DNA of 64,000 bases, from NCBI GenBank assembly GCA_002327445.1, contig DCWA01000030.1:62001-126000 (forward strand), given 5' to 3'. Each line of letters opens with the position of its first letter. The stretch's first letter is position 1. This stretch comes from Desulfobacteraceae bacterium UBA2174 (GTDB lineage Bacteria; Desulfobacterota; Desulfobacteria; Desulfobacterales; UBA2174). Both the position numbers and the translations under genes were made by a program. Shown one piece after another: positions 50,776 to 59,869 of this stretch. Under the pieces are notes generated by a model. The model saw only the letters and a list, made by a program, of their open reading frames with translations, did not search any database and was not told where the DNA came from.

Positions 50776-52137
50776 ATGCGCCAGCGACATCTTTTGCTCG
50801 CGTTGACCCTTTGCGCGGCGCTGCTGCCTTCACCCGAATCCCCCGCCATGGAAGGCGCGCCCCTCACCAGAGCCGATGCGGTGACTGCAGCGGCCAGCCG
50901 TCATCCCCGGGTGGAGGCGGCCGCCAGCCGCCAGAATGCCGCAGCCCAGCAGATCCGCCAGGCACGGGCCGGCTTCATACCCCACCTGGCGCTCAGCGAA
51001 CGCTTCGCGTCCACCAACAATCCCATGAGGGCCTTCGGCACCCGGCTCAACCAGGAGCGCATCACGATGCTGGATTTCGATCCGGACCGCCTCAACGACC
51101 CGGATTCCATCGACGACTTTGCCACCTCCATCTCGGTGCGATGGCCGCTCTACGACAGCGGCCAGACCGTCCATGGCCTCCGACAAGCCCGCCAGGGAGA
51201 AGCGGCGGCAGGCCAGCACCTGCGCCGGACCGTGCAGGCCGCCATGGCCGATGCGGCCAGGGCCTACGACGGGTGGCTGCTGGCACAAAAGCGACTGGAG
51301 ACCATCGACCAGGCCCTGGCCTGGGCCCAGGCCCATGAAAAGATGATCGCTGAACGCCACCAAGCGGGTTTTGTCGTCAAAAGCGACTTGCTGCGCGCCC
51401 GGCTGCACCGGTCCGAACTCCAACAGCAGCGCCTCACCGCCCGGAGCGCCGTCACCATCGAAGGGGCCCGCCTCAACGCCGCCATGGGGGAGGATCCCGC
51501 CACCGTCTGGACGGCGGCCGACGGGCTGACGGGCGGCCCCGGACCGTCGGGAACATTGGGGGAATGGGAGGCCAGAGCTTTGGATTCCAGGCCCGAAATG
51601 GCCGAACTGGGCCACCGCGAGGCCATGGCCCGATCCGAGATCGACAAACGCCGCTCCGCCCGCCTGCCCAGCCTCAGCCTCTTCGGCGACTATGAAATCC
51701 ACACCGAGGCTTTCGAAGATGCGGGCAACAACTACACCGTGGGCGCCATGGTCCAGTGGGATCTGTTTACCGGCGGGCGCCGAACGGCCCGCACCGAGGA
51801 AGCCAGAGCGGGCCTCCAGGAACTGGAAGCCCGGCGCCGCGAACTGGCCGCCGGCATCGCCGTGGAAACCCGCGCAGCCTATCTCTCCGCGGAGAGCGCC
51901 TGGCAGCGGATGCCGCTGGCGGCCGCGGGGGTGGAACAGGCCGATGAGGCGCTGCGCATCGTGGCCGACCGCTATGGAAACGGCCTGGTGACCGTGGTGG
52001 ACCTGCTCGAGGCCCAGAGCGCCGCGGAAAAGGCCCGTTTCGACCACCTTCAAGCCATCTACGACTATCGCGCGGCCCGTGTCCAACTGCTGCTGGCCGC
52101 CGGCGTGCTGGCCGCCGAGGCTCTGGCGTCGCCTTGA
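50776..52137 (+). CDS. TolC-family outer membrane efflux protein
   Basis: The 453-aa protein has a signal peptide (cleavage near SPAME), then two long coiled-coil repeats characteristic of TolC (AASRHPRVEAAASRQNAAAQ and DLLEAQSAAEKARFDHLQAI). It forms the outer-membrane channel for the RND pump that follows. A GAGGTTGACG region precedes the start. It ends 15 bp before the next gene. Confidence 0.9.
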   Translation: MRQRHLLLALTLCAALLPSPESPAMEGAPLTRADAVTAAASRHPRVEAAASRQNAAAQQIRQARAGFIPHLALSERFASTNNPMRAFGTRLNQERITMLDFDPDRLNDPDSIDDFATSISVRWPLYDSGQTVHGLRQARQGEAAAGQHLRRTVQAAMADAARAYDGWLLAQKRLETIDQALAWAQAHEKMIAERHQAGFVVKSDLLRARLHRSELQQQRLTARSAVTIEGARLNAAMGEDPATVWTAADGLTGGPGPSGTLGEWEARALDSRPEMAELGHREAMARSEIDKRRSARLPSLSLFGDYEIHTEAFEDAGNNYTVGAMVQWDLFTGGRRTARTEEARAGLQELEARRRELAAGIAVETRAAYLSAESAWQRMPLAAAGVEQADEALRIVADRYGNGLVTVVDLLEAQSAAEKARFDHLQAIYDYRAARVQLLLAAGVLAAEALASP

Positions 52138-52151
52138 AAGGGAAACCTCCC

Positions 52152-53315
52152 ATGCTGCATCGTTATTTGCTTCTCTGGCCCCTGGTGATGGCGCTGGTGC
52201 TCGCCGGTTGCGGGGACAAGATCCAACCCGGCACCGCGGCCAGGGACGACGGTCCGGCGCTGACGGTGCGAACCGCCGTGGTCCGTCTGGAAACCGCTGT
52301 CCGCTACTACGAGGCCGTGGGCACCGTCGAGGCCCGCCAGAACGCCACTTTGGCGGCCAAGGTGATGGGGACCATCCAGTCGGTCAACGCCCGCGAGGGG
52401 GATGCGGTGGCCAGTGACGCCGTGCTGGTGGCCATCGTGTCCCGCCAACTCGACGCCGGCTTCACCGGTGCCCGCGCCGGCCTGGAAGCCGCCATCAAGG
52501 CCCGCGACGCCGCGGCGGCTGCCCGCCTGGCGGCTGAAGCCCAGGCCCGCCTGGCGTCCGCCACGTACCAGCGCTACCATTCCCTGGCCCTGGGAGAATC
52601 GGTGAGCGCCCAGGAACTCGACGAGGTCCTGTCGCGCCGCGATGCCGCCGCCGCCGCCCGAGACCGGGCCGACGCAGGACTTGAAGCCGCGGAACAGGAG
52701 GTGATGCAGGCCCGGGCCGCCCTGGTAGCCGCCGGCGCCGACCGCGGAGACACCTTCGTGCGCGCCCCCTTCGACGGGCGGGTCACCGCCCGCCTGGTGG
52801 AGCCCGGGGATCTGGCCGCGCCAGGCCGGGCGCTGCTGACCCTCGAGGCCGACGAGGGGTTCCGGGTGCTGATGCGGCTGCCTGAGGACCACCGCGGCGC
52901 CGTTCACCCCGGCCAGTCCCTCGAAGTGAACCTGCCCGCCCTGGGACCGGCATGGTTCCCGGCCGCGGTGGAGGCGGTCCTGCCCACCGCCGACGCGGCG
53001 ACGCGGTCGGTGGCCGTCCGGTTGGGGCTGCCGCCCCGGAACGATCTCGCCGCGGGCCTCTTTGCGCGGGTCCGGGTGCCGGTGGGGCAAACCCGGGCCT
53101 TGCGCGTGCCGGAAACCGCCGTGGTGCATCAAGGCCAGCTCACCGGGGTATTCACGATCGGCGAAGACTTCACGGCGCGCTTTGCCCTCGTGCGCACCGG
53201 CGTGGCCCGGGACGGACGCATCGAGATTCTTTCGGGCCTGCAAGACGGCCAGCGGGTCGTGGTGGATCCGCCTTCGGCCTTGCACCACGGCCGCCATGTC
53301 CAGGAGGCGTCATGA
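52152..53315 (+). CDS. RND efflux membrane fusion protein (lipoprotein)
   Basis: The 387-aa protein starts with a lipobox, LVLAGC, so Cys-18 would be acylated. The barrel-sandwich (VGTVEARQNATLAAKVMGTI and VRAPFDGRVTARLVEPGDLA) and long coiled coil are those of an MFP. The ATG at 52152 has AAAGGGAAA upstream. It links the inner-membrane pump to TolC. The stop overlaps the pump start (ATGA). Confidence 0.9.
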   Translation: MLHRYLLLWPLVMALVLAGCGDKIQPGTAARDDGPALTVRTAVVRLETAVRYYEAVGTVEARQNATLAAKVMGTIQSVNAREGDAVASDAVLVAIVSRQLDAGFTGARAGLEAAIKARDAAAAARLAAEAQARLASATYQRYHSLALGESVSAQELDEVLSRRDAAAAARDRADAGLEAAEQEVMQARAALVAAGADRGDTFVRAPFDGRVTARLVEPGDLAAPGRALLTLEADEGFRVLMRLPEDHRGAVHPGQSLEVNLPALGPAWFPAAVEAVLPTADAATRSVAVRLGLPPRNDLAAGLFARVRVPVGQTRALRVPETAVVHQGQLTGVFTIGEDFTARFALVRTGVARDGRIEILSGLQDGQRVVVDPPSALHHGRHVQEAS

Positions 53316-56300
53316 GCGCCGGCCGCTCCGGCACCGCCGGCAAGCTCGCGCGGGCTTTCATCGATTCCAAGCTCACCCCGCTCATCGCGGTGGCGGCGAT
53401 TTTGCTGGGCATCGCCGCCGTGGCGGCCCTGCCCCGGGAGGAAGAACCCCAGATCATCGTGCCGATGATCGACGTCTTTGTCGCCATGCCCGGCGCCAGC
53501 GCCGAGGAGGTGGAGCAGCGCGTCACCGGCCCCATGGAAAAACTGCTGTGGGAAATCCCCGGCGTCGAGTACGTCTACACCACCTCCAGCCCCGGGATGT
53601 CCATGGCCATCGTGCGCTTTTACGTGGGCCAGCCCGAGGAGCAGTCCATCGTCCGCCTGCAGTCCAAGCTGATGGCCAACGCCGACCGCATCCCCTGCAA
53701 CACGAGCCCTCCGTTGATCAAGCCCCGCTACATCGACGACGTGCCCATCCTGGCCGTCACCTTCTGGAGCGATGCCCTGGACCACTTCAGCCTGCGGCGG
53801 GTGGCCGCCGAAGTGGAAGACAGCATCAAGCGCGAGCCCAACGTCTCGCTCACCGAGATCATCGGCGGCCAGCGGCGCACCCTCCAGGTGCGCCTCGACC
53901 CGGTGCGCCTGGCCGCCTACAACCTCGATGCCGGCCGCCTGGCCGATACCATCTGCGCCGCCAACGCCGAACTGGATGCCGGCAGTTTTCCCACCCCGGG
54001 CGAACAGATATGGGTGCATACGGGCGGCTTTCTGCGCGATGCCGCCGACCTGGGCGCCGTGGTGGTCCAGGTGGCCGACGGGCGGCCGGTGTACCTGCGG
54101 GACGTGGCCGTCATCGAGGACGGACCGGCCGAGGCGGACCAGCACGTCTTTTTCGGAACAGGCCCGGCGGCGGCCGAAAAAAAGATCCCGTCTCTGGCGC
54201 CGCCGGCGGCCGGCGTCTTTCCCGCCGTCACCCTCACAGTGGCCAAACGCAAGGGGACCAACGCCATCACCGTGGCCGAGCGGGTCCTGGAACGCATCGC
54301 GGATCTGCGCGGCGGCAAGATTCCCGACTCGGTGCAGGTCACCGTCACTCGCCACTACGGGGAAACGGCCAAGGAGAAAAGCGACGAACTGCTCTTTCAC
54401 ATGGCCATCGCCGTGGTCTCGGTGACGATTCTGATCGGGTTCACCCTCGGCCGCCGCGAGTCCGGGGTGGTGGCCCTGGCGATTCCGGTGACCCTGGCCC
54501 TCACCCTGGCCGTTTTTTATCTCTACGGGTACACCTTGAACCGCATCACCTTGTTCGCCCTGATTTTTTCCATCGGCATCCTCGTGGACGACGCCATCGT
54601 GGTGGTGGAAAACATCGTGCGCCACTACCGGCTGCCCCAGAACGCCGACCGGCCCCGGCTCCAGGTGGCCGTGGAGGCGGTGGACGAGGTGGGCAACCCC
54701 ACCATCCTGGCCACCCTGACGGTGATCGCCGCCATCCTGCCCATGGCCTTCGTGGGGGGGTTGATGGGACCGTACATGCGGCCCATTCCGGTGGGCGCCT
54801 CGGCGGCCATGGTGTTTTCTATAATCGTGGCCTTCATCGTCACCCCCTGGGCGTCGTTGCGCCTGATCCGGCCCCACGGCCCGGCCCGCGGCGGCCACGA
54901 TCACGGCGGCGAGGACTGGGCCACGCGGCTGTACCGGCGCGTGATGGGTCCGCTGCTGCACCACCCGGCGGTGCGCTATGGATTTTTGCTGCTGGTGGCC
55001 GTCCTGTTGCTGGCGGCCGGCGCCATGGTGGCCGTCGGTATGGTCAAGGTCAAGATGCTCCCCTTCGACAACAAGAGCGAATTCCAGGTTATCGTGGACC
55101 TTCCCGAAGGCGCCACCCTGGAACGGACCGTGGCGGCCTGCATCGAGATGGGCAACTACCTGGGGACGGTCAACGAGGTGGTCGACTACCAGATCCACGC
55201 CGGCACGAGCGGCCCGTTCAATTTCAATGGTCTGGTGCGCCACTACTTCTTGCGTCGCGGCCCGCACCTGGCCGACATCCAGGTCAACCTGGCAGGCAAG
55301 GGGCGGCGCGCCCACCGGAGCCACGACATCGCCAAGCGGGTGCGCCCGGCGCTCGCGGCCATCGCTGAAAATTACGGAGCGCGCATCAAGGTGGCCGAGG
55401 TGCCCCCCGGTCCGCCGGTCATCTCGACCCTGGTGGCGGAAGTCTACGGACCGGATTACGACCGCCAGCGGGAAATCGCCCTGGAGGTCCGGCGGATCTT
55501 CGAGGAGACCGAAGGGGTGGTGGACACGGACTGGTTCATGGAGGATGAACGGAGTCGCCTGGTGGTGGAAATCGACAAGGAAAAGGCGGCCTTGAACGGC
55601 ATCGCCGCCGCCCGCATCGCCCAGACCCTCCAGATGGCGCTCAGCGGCCAGGCGGTGGGCTGGCTCCACCAGGCCATGGAAAAAGAGGAAGTGACCATCG
55701 TGCTGCGCCCCGAACTCTCGGCCCGGGCCGGCATGGAAAAGCTGGCGGCCATCCAGATGGCCGGCGCCGACGGCCGGATGGTGCCCCTGTCAGCCCTGGT
55801 GACCTTCCGCGAGACGGCGGCCGACCGGAGCATCTACCACAAGAACCTCATGCCGGTGGTCTACGTGGTGGGCGACGTGGCCGGGGCCAAGGAGAGCCCG
55901 GTCTACGCCATTTTGGAAATGAAAAAGAAGATCGAGGCCCTGGACCTGCCGGAGGGCTACCGCCTGGAACAGCACACCGCCGCCCTGCCGGACACGGACC
56001 GGCGCCTGGCGATGAAGTGGGACGGCGAGTGGCACATCACCTATGAGGTCTTCCGCGACCTGGGATTGGCTTTCGGCGTGGTGCTGGTCCTGATCTTCGT
56101 GCTGGTGGTGGGGTGGTTCCAGTCCTTTTCCACCCCCCTGGCGATCATGGTCGCCATCCCCTTTTCCCTCATCGGGATCCTGCCGGCCCACTGGGCCATG
56201 GGCGCCTTCTTCACCGCCACCAGCATGATCGGGTTCATCGCCGGAGCCGGGATCGTGGTGAGAAACTCCATCATCCTGGTGGACTTCATCGAGCTGCGCA

Positions 56301-56566
56301 TCGCCGAGGGGATGCCCCTGGACCAGGCGGTGATCGACGCCGGGGCGGTGCGCTTCCGCCCCATGATGCTCACCGCCGCCGCCGTGGTGGTGGGGGCCTC
56401 GGTAATTCTCTTCGACCCGATCTTCCAGGGCCTCGCCATCTCCCTGATGGCCGGTGAGGTGGCCTCCCTGGTCTTTTCACGCATGACCGTGCCAATCCTC
56501 TACTACATGGACAAGCGCTGGGAGTTCGCCCACGGGCATCATCTGCATCGGAGGCAGGAGGGATGA
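53312..56566 (+). CDS. RND-family efflux permease
   Basis: The 1084-aa pump has the RND start (FIDSKLTPLIAVAAILLGIA), a periplasmic loop with EQRVTGPMEKLLWEIPGVEY, the proton-relay motif GILVDDAIVVVEN near residue 425 and a C-terminal half with GIVVRNSIILVDFIELR. It has 12 expected helices and belongs to the HAE1/AcrB-like group. The start has an AGGAGG site. Substrate unknown. Confidence 0.9.
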   Translation: MSAGRSGTAGKLARAFIDSKLTPLIAVAAILLGIAAVAALPREEEPQIIVPMIDVFVAMPGASAEEVEQRVTGPMEKLLWEIPGVEYVYTTSSPGMSMAIVRFYVGQPEEQSIVRLQSKLMANADRIPCNTSPPLIKPRYIDDVPILAVTFWSDALDHFSLRRVAAEVEDSIKREPNVSLTEIIGGQRRTLQVRLDPVRLAAYNLDAGRLADTICAANAELDAGSFPTPGEQIWVHTGGFLRDAADLGAVVVQVADGRPVYLRDVAVIEDGPAEADQHVFFGTGPAAAEKKIPSLAPPAAGVFPAVTLTVAKRKGTNAITVAERVLERIADLRGGKIPDSVQVTVTRHYGETAKEKSDELLFHMAIAVVSVTILIGFTLGRRESGVVALAIPVTLALTLAVFYLYGYTLNRITLFALIFSIGILVDDAIVVVENIVRHYRLPQNADRPRLQVAVEAVDEVGNPTILATLTVIAAILPMAFVGGLMGPYMRPIPVGASAAMVFSIIVAFIVTPWASLRLIRPHGPARGGHDHGGEDWATRLYRRVMGPLLHHPAVRYGFLLLVAVLLLAAGAMVAVGMVKVKMLPFDNKSEFQVIVDLPEGATLERTVAACIEMGNYLGTVNEVVDYQIHAGTSGPFNFNGLVRHYFLRRGPHLADIQVNLAGKGRRAHRSHDIAKRVRPALAAIAENYGARIKVAEVPPGPPVISTLVAEVYGPDYDRQREIALEVRRIFEETEGVVDTDWFMEDERSRLVVEIDKEKAALNGIAAARIAQTLQMALSGQAVGWLHQAMEKEEVTIVLRPELSARAGMEKLAAIQMAGADGRMVPLSALVTFRETAADRSIYHKNLMPVVYVVGDVAGAKESPVYAILEMKKKIEALDLPEGYRLEQHTAALPDTDRRLAMKWDGEWHITYEVFRDLGLAFGVVLVLIFVLVVGWFQSFSTPLAIMVAIPFSLIGILPAHWAMGAFFTATSMIGFIAGAGIVVRNSIILVDFIELRIAEGMPLDQAVIDAGAVRFRPMMLTAAAVVVGASVILFDPIFQGLAISLMAGEVASLVFSRMTVPILYYMDKRWEFAHGHHLHRRQEG

Positions 56567-56569
56567 AGA

Positions 56570-56790
56570 GGGGGAGAAAAATTCGAAATTCGAAGCACGA
56601 AATTCGAAACAAATTCAAAGCATTCAAATTCAAATGATCAAAACGGAAAAAGGCTTTTGGGGTCTGAGGAATTCTTCCGCCTTACGACTTGGATTCCTGA
56701 TCGGGGTCAGGAATGACGGAAAAAGGACCGGACGAATCAGGGTTCCTTCAGCACTCACCCCGGACTTGATCCGGGGTCCATGTCGAAGGG
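56570..56790. repeat. Intergenic repeat tract (A/T-rich TTCGAAA block and CCGG palindrome)
   Basis: Runs such as AAATTCGAAATTCGAAGCACG and AAATTCAAATGATCAAAACGG (56578-56645) belong to the same family as the tract at 42.0 kb. Near 56758-56780 ACCCCGGACTTGATCCGGGGT is a strong palindrome of a common intergenic repeat. A related short tandem of CAGTTTC lies at 57889-57915. No gene is seen in the 290-bp gap. Confidence 0.65.
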
Positions 56791-56853
56791 CTGAAGATTT
56801 TTGAAAGCAGAACGTGTTTCCGAAAATCTTTGACGACCCGCCGGTCCGTGTCT

Positions 56854-57780
56854 TCACGGGCGCACCAGCAGAAGTTCCACCTCCACCGGCGTCTCAATGA
56901 GCCCGTGGGCCAGGGCAAAATCGGCGAAGCGCCGCCAGCGGGCGGGATCGAGGGTCTGGTCGCCGGCAAAAAACGGCAGCGTCAGGGCCAGGGCCTCGGT
57001 TTCGGTCTGGCGGTCGGCATCCGGCACCGCTTTAAAATACAGATCCAGTGCCTGAGAGGGATCTTCTCTCATCGCCACAATCCCCCGGGCCACCGCGGCG
57101 ACGAAGGCATCGACCTCGGATCGCCGTTTTTCCAGGGTCGTGGCCCCGCAAACGAAGATCAATTCGTCGTAGTCGGGGATGCCAAACCGCTCCAGCTCGA
57201 AGTATCCGGCCCGCAATCCCCGGTGGGCCATCTCCACGGTTTCGTAGGTTTTAAACGGCCCCATGACGGCATCCACCTTGCCGGCGGAAAGGGACTGGAC
57301 GATGGCGAAGCCGACGTTGACCGCCTGGTACTTCCCCACCCCGTTGACCTTGGCGAAGGCCGCCAGCAGCACGTCCATCACCCCCGGCACCGTGTAGCCG
57401 ATGCGCCGGCCGGACAGGTCGGCCGGCTTCTCGATGCCGCTGTCCTTCAGGAACAAAAGCGTCGTCAAGGGGTGTCCGACCAAACGCCCCACCACGCGCA
57501 GCGGCAGCCCCGAGGCCGCGGCGATGGTGGCCTGGGGCTGATACGACACCGCCAGGTCCACCTGGCCGGCGGCGGCCAGTTTCAGCCCGTCGGTGGTTTC
57601 GGATGGGCTGAGAATCTCCACGTCGAGCCCTGCCTCCTTGAAAAACCCTTTTTGGGCGGCCGTGTATATGGGAAGATGATCCACGTTGGGAAACCAGTCG
57701 AGCATCAGTGTCAGTTTTTCGGCCGCGGCCGGACCGGCGGCAGTAACAATAAATATGAGGACAAACAAAAACCGTTTCAT
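56854..57780 (-). CDS. thiY: ABC transporter substrate-binding protein, ThiY-type
   Basis: The 308-aa protein has a signal peptide (cleavage near GPAAA) and the NMT1/ThiY start EKLTLMLDWFPNVDHLPIYT. ThiY binds the pyrimidine precursor of thiamine in the periplasm. The ATG at 57780 has a GGGAGG site. It is last in the TPP-riboswitch-controlled operon. Confidence 0.85.
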   Translation of the reverse strand: MKRFLFVLIFIVTAAGPAAAEKLTLMLDWFPNVDHLPIYTAAQKGFFKEAGLDVEILSPSETTDGLKLAAAGQVDLAVSYQPQATIAAASGLPLRVVGRLVGHPLTTLLFLKDSGIEKPADLSGRRIGYTVPGVMDVLLAAFAKVNGVGKYQAVNVGFAIVQSLSAGKVDAVMGPFKTYETVEMAHRGLRAGYFELERFGIPDYDELIFVCGATTLEKRRSEVDAFVAAVARGIVAMREDPSQALDLYFKAVPDADRQTETEALALTLPFFAGDQTLDPARWRRFADFALAHGLIETPVEVELLLVRP

Positions 57781-57922
57781 TCGTAACCTCCCGACGATTT
57801 GGAAATGCACCGATATTGTCAAGGACAGGTTTTAAACCCTCTCCTGCAAATACCGCGCAGACCTTTCGGCTTACGCGTTGCAGAACCCAGTTTCCAGTTT
57901 CCAGTTTCCAGTTTCAAACCCC

Positions 57923-58660
57923 TCACCGCCAGGTCACCACCCGCCGTTCGATCCACCCCACCAGGGCCCAGAGTCCCAGCCCCATCAGCGAAAGCCACAG
58001 GATCACGGCAAAGACCAGATCCACTTGGAGCCGGGCGTTGGCCTGGATCATGAGGTATCCCAGCCCCTGCTGGGCCCCGACCCACTCCCCGATCACCGCG
58101 CCGATGGTGGCCACCGACACCCCGACCTTGAGCCCGGCAAAAAACTGGGGCAACGCCCAGGGCCAGTACAGCAGGCGCAATGCGCCCCAGAAACCGCTCC
58201 CCATCAACCTGAACAGGATGCGCAAATCCCGGTCGCAGCTCTGGAAACCCGCCAGCAGGCTCACGGTGATGGGAAAGAAAATGATCACGGCGGCCATCAG
58301 CACCTTGCTCGCCATGCCGTATCCCAACCAGACCACCAGCAGCGGCGCCAAGGCGAAGACCGGCACGGCCTGGCTGGCCACCAGGAAAGGTGCCAGAGCC
58401 CTCTCCAAAACAGGACGAGCGAACATGGCGACGGCCAGGGGCACCGCCACGGCCAAGGCGAGGGCGATGCCGGCGACGATTTCCAGCGCCGTCGCCAGTG
58501 CATGGGGACCGATGACAAGGGACCTGGCCACGGCAACCCACGCCACCCGCGAAGGCGGCGGAAGAATGTACGGCGGCAGGTCGAGAGAGCGGCAGGCGAG
58601 CTCCCAGAGGCCCAATAGAGCAACAATAATCAATAACACCAAAATATTAAGCCGCGACAT
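57923..58660 (-). CDS. thiX: ABC transporter permease, ThiX-type
   Basis: The 245-aa permease has six hydrophobic stretches and the EAA-type loop GALRLLYWPWALPQFFAGLK near residue 155. It starts 14 bp inside the ATPase gene. It carries the thiamine precursor delivered by ThiY. Confidence 0.85.
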   Translation of the reverse strand: MSRLNILVLLIIVALLGLWELACRSLDLPPYILPPPSRVAWVAVARSLVIGPHALATALEIVAGIALALAVAVPLAVAMFARPVLERALAPFLVASQAVPVFALAPLLVVWLGYGMASKVLMAAVIIFFPITVSLLAGFQSCDRDLRILFRLMGSGFWGALRLLYWPWALPQFFAGLKVGVSVATIGAVIGEWVGAQQGLGYLMIQANARLQVDLVFAVILWLSLMGLGLWALVGWIERRVVTWR

Positions 58661-59396
58661 GACCCAACTCCGCCTCCAGGCGCGCCAGGACGCTTTCCTT
58701 CAGGGCGACCAGCGCCGGCTCGCCTGGACGCCGGGGCTTGGGGGCGGTCAGCACCAGCTCCTGGATGACCCGCATCGGGGCGCCAGTCACCACCAGGACG
58801 CGGTCGGCCAGCAGCAAAGCCTCCTCCACGTCATGGGTGATCATGAGCAGGGTGCGCTGAAAATCGCGCTGGAGCATCAGGAGCAGCGACTGGAGGCTCC
58901 GCCGGGTGATGGCGTCCAGGGCCGACAGGGGTTCGTCAAGCAGCGTCAACTCGCGGTCGAACATCAGGGTGCGTACCAGGGCGCACCGCTGCCGCATGCC
59001 GCCGGACACCGTCGCAGGGCGATGATGCTCGAAACCCGCCAGCCCCAGGCGCGCAAAAAGAGCGGCCACCCGCCGCCGCGCGGGCGCCAAATCCTCTCTT
59101 CGGCGCAAGCGGGCCGGCAGCAGCGCGTTTTCCGCCAAGGTCAGCCAGGGGAGCAGCAGGTCTTTTTGCTGCATGTAGGCGGCCACATTTCCCAGGTGGG
59201 GCAACGCCTCCCCGTTCCAGTGGATGCTTCCGGCGTCCTTGGGCACCACTCCCGTGAGCACGTCGAAGAGGGTCGTCTTGCCGCAACCCGACGGCCCGAT
59301 CAACACGGTGAACCCGTTGCGTGGCAGGGTGAAGCTGAAACCATCCAGAACCGGCGCCGCATCGAAACGCTTGGTGAGATCAGCAACCGTCAGCAA
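58647..59396 (-). CDS. thiZ: ABC transporter ATPase, ThiZ-type
   Basis: The 249-aa protein has Walker A GPSGCGKTT, signature VSGGMRQR and Walker B LTLLDEPLSALD. The start appears to be TTG at 59396, because the family begins near VADLTKRF; no Shine-Dalgarno precedes it. A leader ORF with a good ribosome site ends on top of this start, so translation is probably coupled to it. Confidence 0.85.
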   Translation of the reverse strand: MLTVADLTKRFDAAPVLDGFSFTLPRNGFTVLIGPSGCGKTTLFDVLTGVVPKDAGSIHWNGEALPHLGNVAAYMQQKDLLLPWLTLAENALLPARLRRREDLAPARRRVAALFARLGLAGFEHHRPATVSGGMRQRCALVRTLMFDRELTLLDEPLSALDAITRRSLQSLLLMLQRDFQRTLLMITHDVEEALLLADRVLVVTGAPMRVIQELVLTAPKPRRPGEPALVALKESVLARLEAELGHVAA

Positions 59397-59452
59397 GAAA
59401 CGGCGCCCGCCGACGACGCCGCACAGTAGGTGAACCAGGAATAAAGAGGCAT
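59390..59452 (-). CDS. Leader ORF (20 codons) overlapping the thiZ start
   Basis: The ATG at 59452 is 8 nt after GGAGGG, which lies inside the 3' end of the TPP riboswitch. The frame runs 20 codons to a TGA that overlaps the thiZ TTG. The peptide is MPLYSWFTYCAASS and further small residues. It could be a coupling device rather than a functional peptide. Confidence 0.55.
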   Translation of the reverse strand: MPLYSWFTYCAASSAGAVSC

Positions 59453-59460
59453 GGTCCGCT

Positions 59461-59550
59461 TCCCTCCGCCGGCATGATCCGGATCAGGTATCGGGGTCGA
59501 AACGCGTTGCAGTTTCCTCTCAGCCGATTGGCATCGACTCCCCCGGGGCA
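59461..59550 (-). ncRNA. TPP (thiamine pyrophosphate) riboswitch
   Basis: On the minus strand the THI-element landmarks appear in order: GGGGGAGTCG, CTGAGAGG, GACCC, and CCTGATCCGGATCATGCCGG then CGGAGGGA. It lies upstream of thiZXY. Because the ribosome site of the leader ORF is in the last part, ligand binding probably blocks translation. Confidence 0.92.
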
Positions 59551-59676
59551 ACGGTCGAGCCTCTACCACCGGCGCCCTGCCGTTGTCAAACCCCGTCGGC
59601 CGTCAGATCCCGTTGGCCCGCCTCTTGCTTCTTTTTCCGGACGCCTGCAGCGACGGCAACGATTCCCGCGGAGACT

Positions 59677-59704
59677 TTGATTTTTGAAATTTGTCGATTA
59701 TAAT
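59677..59704 (+). promoter_or_regulatory. Promoter for the GH17-GT2 gene
   Basis: TTGATT (59677-59682) and TATAAT (59699-59704) are 16 bp apart, a good sigma-70 promoter. The gene starts about 160 nt further. No other gene is in the 59551-59869 gap. Confidence 0.65.
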
Positions 59705-59869
59705 CAGTCAATAAAATTGCATGCCGGTAGTCGGGGCAAAGGGATGAGACAGCGACCGACTCGCCGGCTTCCCCTCGAGCGCTGGGGGAGTCGGAAATAA
59801 GCGCTCCGATTCGGAACTCGGATATCTTCTTCTCCCAAGTATGGCATCGCGGACCCAGCGCGTCCTGCG

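Noticed and set aside
53129..55669. 846-codon minus-strand frame across the RND pump
   Set aside because: Antisense shadow; His/Gly/Asp-rich composition, no domain.
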